Below, in pieces: positions 1 to 9,030 of a stretch of DNA of 64,000 nucleotides. The notes beneath the pieces were generated by a model. It made no database searches and was not told where the DNA came from. It saw nothing but the letters and a program-made list of their open reading frames with translations. The DNA is taken from the NCBI RefSeq assembly GCF_002920575.1, contig NZ_PQSQ01000007.1:1-64000 (forward strand), read 5' to 3'. The DNA is from Streptomyces sp. Ru73. Its GTDB lineage: Bacteria > Actinomycetota > Actinomycetes > Streptomycetales > Streptomycetaceae. A program made the position numbers and the translations under genes. Numbering within the stretch: the first letter of the stretch is position 1; each line of letters begins with the position of its first letter.

Positions 1-248
1 CCAAGAACTTCTCCCGGCTGTGGCCGTCCGTGCTCTTCATCGGCGCGCTCGCCCTCAGCATGGGCGGCCTGTCGTACGCGGTGAACCACATTCCGCTGGG
101 TACCGCTTACGGCGTGTGGGTGGGCATCGGCGCGGTGGGCACGGCCGTCTACGGCATGGTCGCGCTCGGCGACCCGGTGACGGCCGCCCGCCTGGTGTGC
201 CTGCTGCTGATCATCGCGGGCGTGGTGGGCCTCAAGCTGCTGCACTGA
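1..248 (+). CDS. SMR-family multidrug efflux protein, 3' end only
   Basis: The gene enters from the left edge; the reading frame begins at base 3 and about 81 residues are visible. Three hydrophobic helices remain, with the SMR helix-3 signature PLGTAYGVWVGIGAVGT followed by the C-terminal helix ending VGLKLLH. Proteins of this family (EmrE, QacE, SugE/Gdx) are short four-helix proton antiporters of the cytoplasmic membrane that work as dimers and export cationic drugs or guanidinium. The first helix, with the essential glutamate, lies outside the window, so the substrate class cannot be judged. Confidence 0.85.
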   Translation, partial: KNFSRLWPSVLFIGALALSMGGLSYAVNHIPLGTAYGVWVGIGAVGTAVYGMVALGDPVTAARLVCLLLIIAGVVGLKLLH

Positions 249-457
249 TGCGAGGAGTGCCGGAGAACCCGCTGCCCGGGGACGACACCGCCGAGACCGG
301 CCACACCGGGGGCGATGAGTACGGCGGGTACTTCGCGCCGCTGCTCCCCGGTCTTCGTACGCGGGCCCGCTGACACGCGCGAGCCGGCGGCAGAGATGCG
401 GCCTGCGCGTCGGTCCACGACCCTGAGAAGGAAGGGAAACCTGGAAGGAGGGCCCAC

Positions 458-649
458 ATGTCTGTGATGGACAAGCTCAAGCAGATGCTGAAAGGCCACG
501 AGGACCAAGCCGGCAAGGGCATCGACAAGGGCGGTGACCTCCTCGACGAGCGGACTCAGGGCAAGTACAGCCGTCACGTCGACACCGCTCAGGACAAGCT
601 CAAGGACCAGTTCGGAAGGGACCAGGGCCAGGACCGCCCGCCCCAGTGA
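458..649 (+). CDS. MT0933-type antitoxin-like small protein
   Basis: A 63-residue hydrophilic protein with the pattern MDKLKQMLKGHEDQAGKGIDK followed by a KYS...VDTAQDKLKDQFG tail. This matches small actinobacterial proteins grouped as MT0933-like antitoxins, many of which stand alone. The start is supported by a GGAGG-type site about 8 bases upstream. No toxin gene lies beside it in the window, so an antitoxin role rests on family naming alone; a general stress-protein role is equally possible. A strong hairpin at 732-774 probably ends its transcript. Confidence 0.75.
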   Translation: MSVMDKLKQMLKGHEDQAGKGIDKGGDLLDERTQGKYSRHVDTAQDKLKDQFGRDQGQDRPPQ

Positions 650-2311
<1,662 letters not shown>

Positions 2312-2328
2312 CCCCCGGGGCTCGTGGG

Positions 2329-2367
2329 AGTGGCCGGCCCGGTGCTGACGGCACCGGGCCGGCCACT
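2329..2367 (+). terminator. Strong intrinsic terminator of argG
   Basis: A perfect 17-bp stem starting AGTGGCCGGCC with a 5-nt loop (TGACG), placed 17 bp after the argG stop and followed by a short pyrimidine run. Confidence 0.85.
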
Positions 2368-2463
2368 CGGCGTTTCCCCCGGTCGCGATCCGCATGCCCC
2401 CCACCGTGCCTCACGCGAAACCCAGTGGCACGGCGGCACGGCACTGTGGCAGCGTTCGGCGTC

Positions 2464-3192
2464 ATGACCGAAGACGTATGGAACGCGCAGGTGGCGCAGG
2501 CGTACGACGAGTCATCCGCGTACATGTACGCACCGGAGGTCCTGGACCCCGCGGTGGACTTCCTGGAGCGCCGCGCGGGCCGGGGTGCCGCCCTGGAGTT
2601 CGCGGTGGGGACCGGACGGGTCGCGCTTCCGCTCAGCGCGCGAGGCGTACGCGTCGCCGGGATCGAGAAGTCCGAGCCGATGGCCCGCGAGCTGGCCAAG
2701 AAGCCCGGCGGTGCCGACGTGCCCGTGACCATCGGGGACATGGCGTCCACCCGTGTGCCCGGCGCGTTCTCCCTGGTCTACCTCGTGTACAACACCATCA
2801 CGAACCTGCTCTCGCAGGACGAACAGGTCGCGTGCTTCCGCAATGCCGCCGAACACCTCGAACCGGGCGGCCGGTTCGTCATCGAGGTGGGCGTCCCCGA
2901 TCTGCAGCGGCTGCCGCCCGGCGAGACCGCGCGCCCGTTCCACATCGGCGACCGGCACGTCGGCTTCGACACGTACGACCTGGCCGACCAGCGTCTCGTC
3001 TCGCACCACTACACGATCGCTGACGGCCGGGCCACCGTCCTCCGCTCGTACCACCGCTTCGTCTGGCCCGCCGAACTGGACCTGATGGCGAAGATTGCCG
3101 GGCTGGAACTGGCCGAGCGGTGGGCCGACTGGGCCGGGACGCCGTTCACCGGGGACAGCCGGTCACACGTCTCGGTGTGGCGGAAGCCATGA
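2464..3192 (+). CDS. Class I SAM-dependent methyltransferase
   Basis: A 242-residue soluble protein with a Rossmann-type methyltransferase core. Motif I reads LEFAVGTGRVALPL (residues 44-57), followed by the acidic strand end VAGIEKSEPM and a post-II region with VYLVYNTITNLL. The frame is open from 2425, but ATG 2464 matches the usual N terminus (MTEDVWNAQVAQAYDE). The substrate is unknown; the family includes small-molecule methylases of secondary metabolism and housekeeping. It stands alone and converges on the S15-type hydrolase, with a shared hairpin at 3193-3231. Confidence 0.85.
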   Translation: MTEDVWNAQVAQAYDESSAYMYAPEVLDPAVDFLERRAGRGAALEFAVGTGRVALPLSARGVRVAGIEKSEPMARELAKKPGGADVPVTIGDMASTRVPGAFSLVYLVYNTITNLLSQDEQVACFRNAAEHLEPGGRFVIEVGVPDLQRLPPGETARPFHIGDRHVGFDTYDLADQRLVSHHYTIADGRATVLRSYHRFVWPAELDLMAKIAGLELAERWADWAGTPFTGDSRSHVSVWRKP

Positions 3193-3231
3193 CCCCTGCC
3201 CCGCGTGCGCATCGGCGGCGCGGGGCAGGGG
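3193..3231. terminator. Bidirectional terminator between convergent genes
   Basis: A perfect 13-bp stem (CCCCTGCCCCGCG and its complement) with a 13-nt loop starts one base after the methyltransferase stop and lies 20 bp beyond the end of the minus-strand hydrolase. Confidence 0.8.
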
Positions 3232-3250
3232 AGGAGCCGGCGCCCCGGAA

Positions 3251-5149
3251 TCAGAGGTGTCCGCCGGGAACCACCGTGAACGACGGCCGTCCGGCCGGCA
3301 GTTCCACGGTGTACTGCTTCAGGTACGTGTCCAGGAACGGTGACCGGTCGCCCGCGGTGGCGACGTCATCGGCCGGGTCGTCCAGGGCCAGCTTCAGCTG
3401 TGCGTTCTTGACCGTGATGGTCTCCCCGGACGGGGTGTCGCGCCACGAACCGGTCTGGATGGAGCCGATCTCCACGGCCAGCACGTGCCCGGCCCGCAGC
3501 GTCCAGTCGGTCGCCTTGAGGTCGACGGACAGCCGGCCCGAGTCCAGCAGCGAGACCTGCTCGTCGAACATGACGGCCTTGCCGTCGCGGGCCACGTCGT
3601 ACAGCTTGACCATGACGTTGCCCTTGCCCTGTGCGTTCAGCGAGATCCGCGGCGTACCGGTGATCCGTACCGCTTCCTCGACCGGCTCGGACCACACGAA
3701 GAAGCTCGACGTGGTGTCACCGGCCTGCTGCCGCTTCACCTGCTCCCTGGCCAGGCCCTTCGGGGCGACGGGGTCGGTGCGGGGCGCGTGCTCCATGTCC
3801 CACGTGCCGTTCGGCGACGGCTTGCCGAGCGTCGTGGGCGTGGTCGCCGTACCGGACTCCGCCAGCGCCGCGTGCGCCGAGGCGCCGCCGTCGTCCACGT
3901 ACGCACCGCCGCCGAGCCGGAGGGTGACGGGGCGCTCCACGACCGGCCACGTCTTCTGGGCGCGCCAGGCGCCGGTGGAGTCCTCGACGGCGTAGGCCGG
4001 GTAACGGACCTTCGGCTTGCTGCCCTTGAGGTACTGGTCGTAGAAGGACAGCGTCTCGTCGTACCAGCCCTCGCGCCCCATGGCCAGGCGCCCGTCGCTG
4101 GTGCGGTCACCGCCGCGTACGTGCTCCCACTGGCCCAGCCACCCGCGCTCCGGGCCCTTGTGGTTGTCGAGGTACTCCTGCATCTCCTCGGGCTTGGTGT
4201 TGTTCTCGATGAAGCCCTGGGTGACGAACAGCGGGGTGTCGGTGCCCTTGGCCATCTTCGCCAGGTCGCGGGAGGTCCAGTGCTCGTCCCACTGGTCGGC
4301 TATGCGGTACCCGGCGGAGTTCTCCGTGAGGCATTCCGGATGGGCCTTCTCGTACTGGGAGTTGGCCCGGTAGCGCGCGTCGTCGTCGGCCATCTGGTCG
4401 AGCGTGGCGATGGAGTTGTACGCGTTGGCGGTGCCGGTGACGTTCGGGCGGGGCACGCCGTTCGAGTATATGTACTGGTACATGTCCCAGACGGGCTCTT
4501 GCGCGACGACGGCCTTGAGCGCGCGCTGGTCCAGGTTGTTGCCGATGAGGCCGGTGACGGCGTCGTAGGACTTGCCGTACATGCCCACGGCACCCGTCGA
4601 CCACGGCTGCTTCGCCGCCCAGTCGATCGCGGCCTTCACGTCGGCCTGTTCGCCGGGGCCGGCCCAGTCGAGGCAGCCGGTGGAGCCGCCGAAGCCGCGC
4701 AGGTCCACCATGACGAACGCATAGCCGCGCCGGAACAGGTCCGAGCCCTCGATGAAGTCCTGGAAGCGGGCCGACGGCCCGGTGTGCTTCCAGCCCTCCA
4801 CGTCGGTCTGCCCCGAATGCCCGAAGTACGGGCCGACGGACAGGATGACGGGGACCTTCTGCCCCTTCCGCAGCCCTTCGGGCAGCAGGGCGTCGGCATG
4901 CAGCTCGGTGCCGGAACCGTCCGACGACGGGAAGTAGTGCTGCGTCCAGACCGCGCCCTTCGGCACGCGGTCGTTCTCGTCGTGCGTGACGGGCGTGGTG
5001 GCGGTGGCCACCGCGTGCTCGCCCGCGGCCGTGGGCGCGGCGGGGGCCGCGGCGGGCACCGCGGCCGCGGGCCCGGTGAGCGTGCCGGTCAGCGCCAGGG
5101 CGCTCACGAGTGCTGAGGCGGCCCAGCCGGCCGCGCGGTGTCTTCTCAC
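3251..5149 (-). CDS. Secreted S15/CocE-type Xaa-Pro peptidase-like hydrolase
   Basis: A 632-residue exported alpha/beta hydrolase. A signal peptide (residues 1-30, ending in an alanine-rich cleavage region) is followed by the catalytic domain with nucleophile motif GMYGKSYDA (Ser194) and the general-base region WEHVRGGD (His343). The C-terminal jelly-roll domain of the X-Pro dipeptidyl-peptidase/CocE class fills roughly residues 400-632. Where relatives usually carry the triad aspartate (QG..D..N.KP) this protein has QGFIENNTKP, so Glu315 may replace it. Such enzymes release Xaa-Pro dipeptides or hydrolyse esters outside the cell. Transcription is monocistronic, with the hairpin at 3193-3231 downstream. 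Confidence 0.88.
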   Translation of the reverse strand: MRRHRAAGWAASALVSALALTGTLTGPAAAVPAAAPAAPTAAGEHAVATATTPVTHDENDRVPKGAVWTQHYFPSSDGSGTELHADALLPEGLRKGQKVPVILSVGPYFGHSGQTDVEGWKHTGPSARFQDFIEGSDLFRRGYAFVMVDLRGFGGSTGCLDWAGPGEQADVKAAIDWAAKQPWSTGAVGMYGKSYDAVTGLIGNNLDQRALKAVVAQEPVWDMYQYIYSNGVPRPNVTGTANAYNSIATLDQMADDDARYRANSQYEKAHPECLTENSAGYRIADQWDEHWTSRDLAKMAKGTDTPLFVTQGFIENNTKPEEMQEYLDNHKGPERGWLGQWEHVRGGDRTSDGRLAMGREGWYDETLSFYDQYLKGSKPKVRYPAYAVEDSTGAWRAQKTWPVVERPVTLRLGGGAYVDDGGASAHAALAESGTATTPTTLGKPSPNGTWDMEHAPRTDPVAPKGLAREQVKRQQAGDTTSSFFVWSEPVEEAVRITGTPRISLNAQGKGNVMVKLYDVARDGKAVMFDEQVSLLDSGRLSVDLKATDWTLRAGHVLAVEIGSIQTGSWRDTPSGETITVKNAQLKLALDDPADDVATAGDRSPFLDTYLKQYTVELPAGRPSFTVVPGGHL

Positions 5150-5406
5150 ATGCCCTCCCGAAGTGGTGGCTACGGAGCGGTCGTACGGGTGGTGCGGGCA
5201 GCGCAGTTGATGGTGCGGGCGGTACGGGCGGTCGCGTCCGCGTGCAGCCGGCCGACGGATGCGGACGCATGCCGACGACCAGGGATCATATGACCATCAT
5301 CAGAATTCGTCATCGGGGCGACAGGACACGTCGGAGGGAACGCCCACGGCGGGATGAGGTGTCCCGAACGCGCAGCTGCGATGACCACAGCCACCACGGA
5401 GGCGCC

Positions 5407-5784
5407 ATGACCGGGCAGCGGATGAGACTCACGGCGATCACACTGGACTGCCCGGACCCCCTGGCGCTGGCCGAGTTCTACGGCCGGGCCACCGGGCTCG
5501 CACTGCACCCCGCTTCCGGCGCCGACTTCGCGGCACTCACCGGCGGCGACGGGGTCGACCTCGGCTTCCAGCGGGTCGACGGCTACCGGGCGCCGCGCTG
5601 GCCCGAGCAAGAAGTGCCGCAGCAGGCGCACTTCGACTTCGCGACCGACGATCTCGACGAAACCGAGAAGGCGCTGCTGGAGTGGGGCGCGGCCAGGCCG
5701 GCGTACCAGCCGGGCGGCGACAGGTGGCGGGTCCTGACCGACCCCGCCGGGCATCCCTTCTGCCTCGTCCGCCGTCGCCGGTGA
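5407..5784 (+). CDS. VOC (glyoxalase/bleomycin-resistance) family protein
   Basis: A 125-residue protein with the paired beta-alpha-beta-beta-beta arrangement of the vicinal oxygen chelate fold: LTAITLDCPDPLALAEFYG at the N terminus and a C-terminal half ending RVLTDPAGHPFCLVRRRR. ATG 5407 is chosen because GGAGG lies 4-8 bases upstream; ATG 5422 is an alternative. The usual first-strand metal ligand is replaced by Asp/Cys (LDCPD), as in many Streptomyces glyoxalase-like proteins of unknown substrate. It could be a detoxification enzyme or a binding protein. Confidence 0.82.
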   Translation: MTGQRMRLTAITLDCPDPLALAEFYGRATGLALHPASGADFAALTGGDGVDLGFQRVDGYRAPRWPEQEVPQQAHFDFATDDLDETEKALLEWGAARPAYQPGGDRWRVLTDPAGHPFCLVRRRR

Positions 5785-5881
5785 GTACACGAGCGACGGC
5801 TCCCGTGGACCGGACCAGGCCGGCGCCCGGCCATGAGAAGGGCGGCCGGCTTGGACGGGAGCGGCCGCCGTGTGATCGCAT

Positions 5882-6937
5882 GTGGCGGTGACTTCGAACG
5901 GACCTCCCGCGGACACCGCGGCACAGATCCCGGCGGCGCGTACCGCCCCCACTGCCCACGAGGGACCGGACGGGGAGGGCGGGGCCGCGACGCCTCCCGG
6001 AAGCCGCACACCGCGCAGGCGCCTCGTCCGCAGGGTGACGAAGACGGTCGTCGCCCTGGTCGTACTGCTCGCCTTCCTCGCCCTCGGCGACCGCTGGGCC
6101 GTGCTCTACGCCGAGAACCTGGCGGCACAGAAGGTGCAGGACGCCCTGAAGCTGCGGGCCGCGCCCGAGGTGCACATCGGCGGCTTCCCCTTCCTCACGC
6201 AGCTCGCCACGGGGCACGTGGACCATGTCGAGGCCAACGTCCCCGACGTGCCCGCCGGGCGGGTCTCCATTGCGCAGGTGAAGGGGACGGTGGACGACAT
6301 CCGGGTCGTCGGCGACCTCCCCACCTCGGTGCAGGGCGCGGTCCTGAGCCGGGTCCACGGCCAGGTGTTCCTCGACTTCGACGACCTGAACCGGGAAGTC
6401 GCCGCCTCACAGGTGCGGTTGGAGCCCGGGCCCCAGGAGAACAGCGTCGTGGCCCACGGCGCCGTGCCGGTGGGCGGCACGCACGCCGAGATCCGGTCGC
6501 GGGCACACCTGCAGCGCACCGGGGACCGCGGCCTGACGATGACCGTCGAGGACACCCGGCTGGTCGTACCCGGCCTGCTCACCTACACCCCGGGCAAGGG
6601 CGGCGGCCTCCAGCTGACCCCGCCCACCGCCGACAAGGTGGACGACGGCGCTCTCCAGCAGGCGACCGGTGAGCGGATCCGGCCGGACCGGCTGATGAAG
6701 GGCAGGGCGCTGGACGCACTGGTCGACCACCCGGCGCTGCTGAAGCCCACCGGCATCGACCCGGCGCTGATCCGTGGCCTGCAGAAGGCCGGGGAGCCGA
6801 AGGAGGCGGAGAAGATGGAGTTCTCGGCCCAGCTGCCCAACGACCTGCCGGGCGACCTGCGCCTCCGCGGCATTTCGGTCACCGAGGACGGCATTCGCGC
6901 GGACCTGAGCGGTAAGGACGTACCACTGGGCGGGTAG
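5882..6937 (+). CDS. DUF2993 (LmeA-like) membrane-anchored protein
   Basis: A 351-residue protein. A disordered, proline-rich N terminus (1-50) precedes an RR-flanked single transmembrane helix (about 54-69) and an extracytoplasmic domain that begins with the DUF2993 pattern AENLAAQKVQDAL...EVHIGGFPFLTQLATG. Mycobacterial LmeA of this family binds phospholipid and helps make lipomannan; a similar envelope-lipid role is inferred here. The start is GTG 5882; GTG 5888 is an in-frame alternative. A short gap to the O-methyltransferase gene suggests they may be co-transcribed. Confidence 0.85.
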   Translation: MAVTSNGPPADTAAQIPAARTAPTAHEGPDGEGGAATPPGSRTPRRRLVRRVTKTVVALVVLLAFLALGDRWAVLYAENLAAQKVQDALKLRAAPEVHIGGFPFLTQLATGHVDHVEANVPDVPAGRVSIAQVKGTVDDIRVVGDLPTSVQGAVLSRVHGQVFLDFDDLNREVAASQVRLEPGPQENSVVAHGAVPVGGTHAEIRSRAHLQRTGDRGLTMTVEDTRLVVPGLLTYTPGKGGGLQLTPPTADKVDDGALQQATGERIRPDRLMKGRALDALVDHPALLKPTGIDPALIRGLQKAGEPKEAEKMEFSAQLPNDLPGDLRLRGISVTEDGIRADLSGKDVPLGG

Positions 6938-6985
6938 AACCCTGTCCGGGTGAGCATCCGCATCGCCGATCCTGGAGGCCGGACC

Positions 6986-7576
6986 GTGGACGACAGTCTC
7001 GCTGCACTCCTGCGTGAGCTGGAGGAATTCGGCAGGACCGGCGATGCGGCGACGGACGACCGGAGCCGGAAGCTGCTGAACATCACCCATGACACCGGCG
7101 TCTTCCTCGCGCTCCTCGTCAAGGCGACGCGGGCCAGGCACGTGCTGGAGATCGGGACGTCGAACGGCTACTCGACGCTGTGGCTCGCCGATGCCGTGGG
7201 TGAGGCGGGAGCGGTCACCACCGTCGAGCGGGCACCTCACAAAGTCACGATGGCGGAGCGGAACTTCGCGCGTGCCGGGTTCCGCCCGCGCATCCGGCAG
7301 ATCGCGGGCGAGGCCGGACCGTTCCTCGCCTCGCGCGCCGACGGCGAGTACGACTTCATCTTCCTGGACAGCGACCGCGGCCAGTACGCCGCATGGTGGC
7401 CCGCGCTGCGGCGGACACTCGCCGACGGCTGTCTGCTCGTGGTGGACAACGCCGTCTCCCACGCGCACCAGCTCGAAGAATTCCGGCGGCTGGTCGCGGC
7501 TACGGAAGGCTTTCTCACCTCCCTTTCGCCGGTCGGCAAGGGTGAGTTGCTGATCCTGAAGGACGCACGGCCGTAG
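6986..7576 (+). CDS. O-methyltransferase (class I, DUF-type)
   Basis: A 196-residue cytoplasmic methyltransferase. SAM motif I is VLEIGTSNGYSTLWLA (about 53-68), the acidic motif II is TVERAPHK, and FIFLDSDR plus LLVVDNAV mark the metal/SAM-binding strands typical of catechol/caffeoyl-CoA-like O-methyltransferases. The frame runs from 6950, but GTG 6986 has an ideal GGAGG seven bases upstream, so it is preferred. The gene lies 48 bp after the DUF2993 gene on the same strand. Its substrate is not evident. Confidence 0.85.
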   Translation: MDDSLAALLRELEEFGRTGDAATDDRSRKLLNITHDTGVFLALLVKATRARHVLEIGTSNGYSTLWLADAVGEAGAVTTVERAPHKVTMAERNFARAGFRPRIRQIAGEAGPFLASRADGEYDFIFLDSDRGQYAAWWPALRRTLADGCLLVVDNAVSHAHQLEEFRRLVAATEGFLTSLSPVGKGELLILKDARP

Positions 7577-7621
7577 TCGGCGGGGACCGGCGGATGCCCG
7601 TGCCCGGTTCGTCGGGACGGC

Positions 7622-8563
7622 TCACGAGTGGGCGTCGGCCTCGCCGTCCAGCAGCAGTTGGTGGTGGAGTACGGCACGGGCGGTGCTCAGCGCCGAGCGG
7701 TCATGGCTGAGCGCGTGGGCCCGCAGGCGGGACAGCGCTTCGTCGGGGGAGATGCCGAGGCGCGCGGCCAGCGCGCCGGTGGCCTGGTGGACCGGGGCGA
7801 AGGGGAGGGCGTCCTGGGCCGCGAGCCAGTGGGGATCGTGCGCGATGGCCAGGGCGATGGTGTCGGCCAGGTCCTGTGCGTCGCCGTACCGGTCGGGTGT
7901 CAGGTCGCCGGGGGCCCGGCGGTGGCCGGACAGTACGCCCAGGGCCCGGCTGCCGAGGCTCACCGGGAAGGCGAACACCGCACGTACGCCCAGGGAACGG
8001 AGGGCCGGCGGGAGCCCGGGCCAGCGCGCCGGGCCGGACGCGGCGAGGTCCGGCACGGCGACGTGGGCCGAGTCCTCGGCCGCGTCGTAGGTGGGCCCCT
8101 GCCCGTGCACCATCTGCAGGTCCTCCAGCCGCCGGCCGAGCTGCCCGCTGCAGTGCACCAGCTCGGGCAGGCCGCGCCCGGGCGAGAGGAGCAGCGCCAG
8201 CCCGTCCAGCCCCAGCACCCGGGCGCACACTTCCAGCGGCGGGCAGTCGAGCTTGAATCCTGGCAGGCAGTCGGCCATCACCGGCTGCCGGTTGCCGGAT
8301 ATCCGGCCGGTGCCGGCGGGAGGTGCGCCGGCGCCCGCACCGTCGGAGGACGGCACCGGGACCGGAAGGCCACGCGTCCGCCGGGCCCGCTGCCGGATCA
8401 GCTGCGCCTCGGCCCGCGTCCGCCGGGACCGTTCCAGGACGCTGAAGGAGCGCGCGGCCAACTGCTCGGCGTGCTGCCGGGCGTCGTCGGCCGTGCTCCA
8501 CAGTGCGTAGCTGCTTCCGGACCGTACCCGGGTCGACGTGCCGGTGCTGCCCGTTCTCACCAT
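7622..8563 (-). CDS. GAF-ANTAR domain regulator
   Basis: A 313-residue regulator. A basic, low-complexity N terminus (1-105) precedes a GAF sensor domain (about 106-243) and a C-terminal ANTAR-type helical domain (about 255-300; HQATGALAARLGISPDEALSRLR). ANTAR domains bind tandem RNA hairpins and prevent premature termination, so the protein is likely a ligand-gated antiterminator or a stress-response regulator. ATG 8563 is preferred to the upstream start at 8785 because an AAGGGGG site precedes it and the upstream part shows no domain. Its leader region contains the very strong hairpin at 8775-8816. Confidence 0.8.
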   Translation of the reverse strand: MVRTGSTGTSTRVRSGSSYALWSTADDARQHAEQLAARSFSVLERSRRTRAEAQLIRQRARRTRGLPVPVPSSDGAGAGAPPAGTGRISGNRQPVMADCLPGFKLDCPPLEVCARVLGLDGLALLLSPGRGLPELVHCSGQLGRRLEDLQMVHGQGPTYDAAEDSAHVAVPDLAASGPARWPGLPPALRSLGVRAVFAFPVSLGSRALGVLSGHRRAPGDLTPDRYGDAQDLADTIALAIAHDPHWLAAQDALPFAPVHQATGALAARLGISPDEALSRLRAHALSHDRSALSTARAVLHHQLLLDGEADAHS

Positions 8564-8774
8564 GGCCCCCTTCCCTCGGCCTGCGGCGCCGCGCTCGCGC
8601 GGAACGCATCGTTCCGATTTTCGCCGACCGGCTCCTCCTTGGCCAGGAGGCGGCCCGGGGAGAGACCCCGGGCGTGCGGCGAGCGGATCCTCCGTGGCCG
8701 GTGCGCGACGGATGGCCAGCATCCCACGGCCGCCGGGCGGCCAGAGACCGGGTCGGCCCCCTTCGGGAAGACGA

Positions 8775-8816
8775 CTGTGCTCCATGACCGACTGGCTGAG
8801 CGGTCATGGAGCACAG
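8775..8816. repeat. Perfect 16-bp inverted repeat (hairpin)
   Basis: CTGTGCTCCATGACCG at 8775-8790 is repeated in exact inverse at 8801-8816 around the 10-nt spacer ACTGGCTGAG. It sits in the 467-bp gene-free stretch 8564-9030, about 210 bp upstream of the GAF-ANTAR start. No T-run follows on either strand, so it is not a classical terminator. It could be an RNA leader structure, an operator, or the scar of a small mobile element. Confidence 0.7.
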
Positions 8817-8952
8817 CAGGCGACCCTGCTCCTGGTCCGAACCGAGGCGCCCTGGCTGGAGTCCGGCCTGCAGACCCGGACGTCGGCCTGATCTCTCCGA
8901 TGCCCCGGATCAGGCCACCGGACACCTCTTGGGCATTCAGAAATATGCATCA

Positions 8953-8996
8953 GTGGCCGCTCGGACGAGAAGCGGGAACGCTTCCGAAGCGGCCAC
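8953..8996 (-). terminator. Terminator of the DUF1254/1214 gene
   Basis: GTGGCCGCT (8953-8961) pairs with AGCGGCCAC (8988-8996), and an inner GAAGCG/CGCTTC stem closes over GGAA. The structure lies 35 bp past the stop of the minus-strand gene. The rest of 8564-9030 shows no convincing coding. Confidence 0.7.
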
Positions 8997-9030
8997 AGAG
9001 CTCAAGGGAGCAGCGGGCCGTGGCGCACCG

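Noticed and set aside
248-373. A 41-codon frame starting at an ATG that overlaps the SMR stop codon
   Set aside because: No family resemblance and no second line of evidence besides the overlap.
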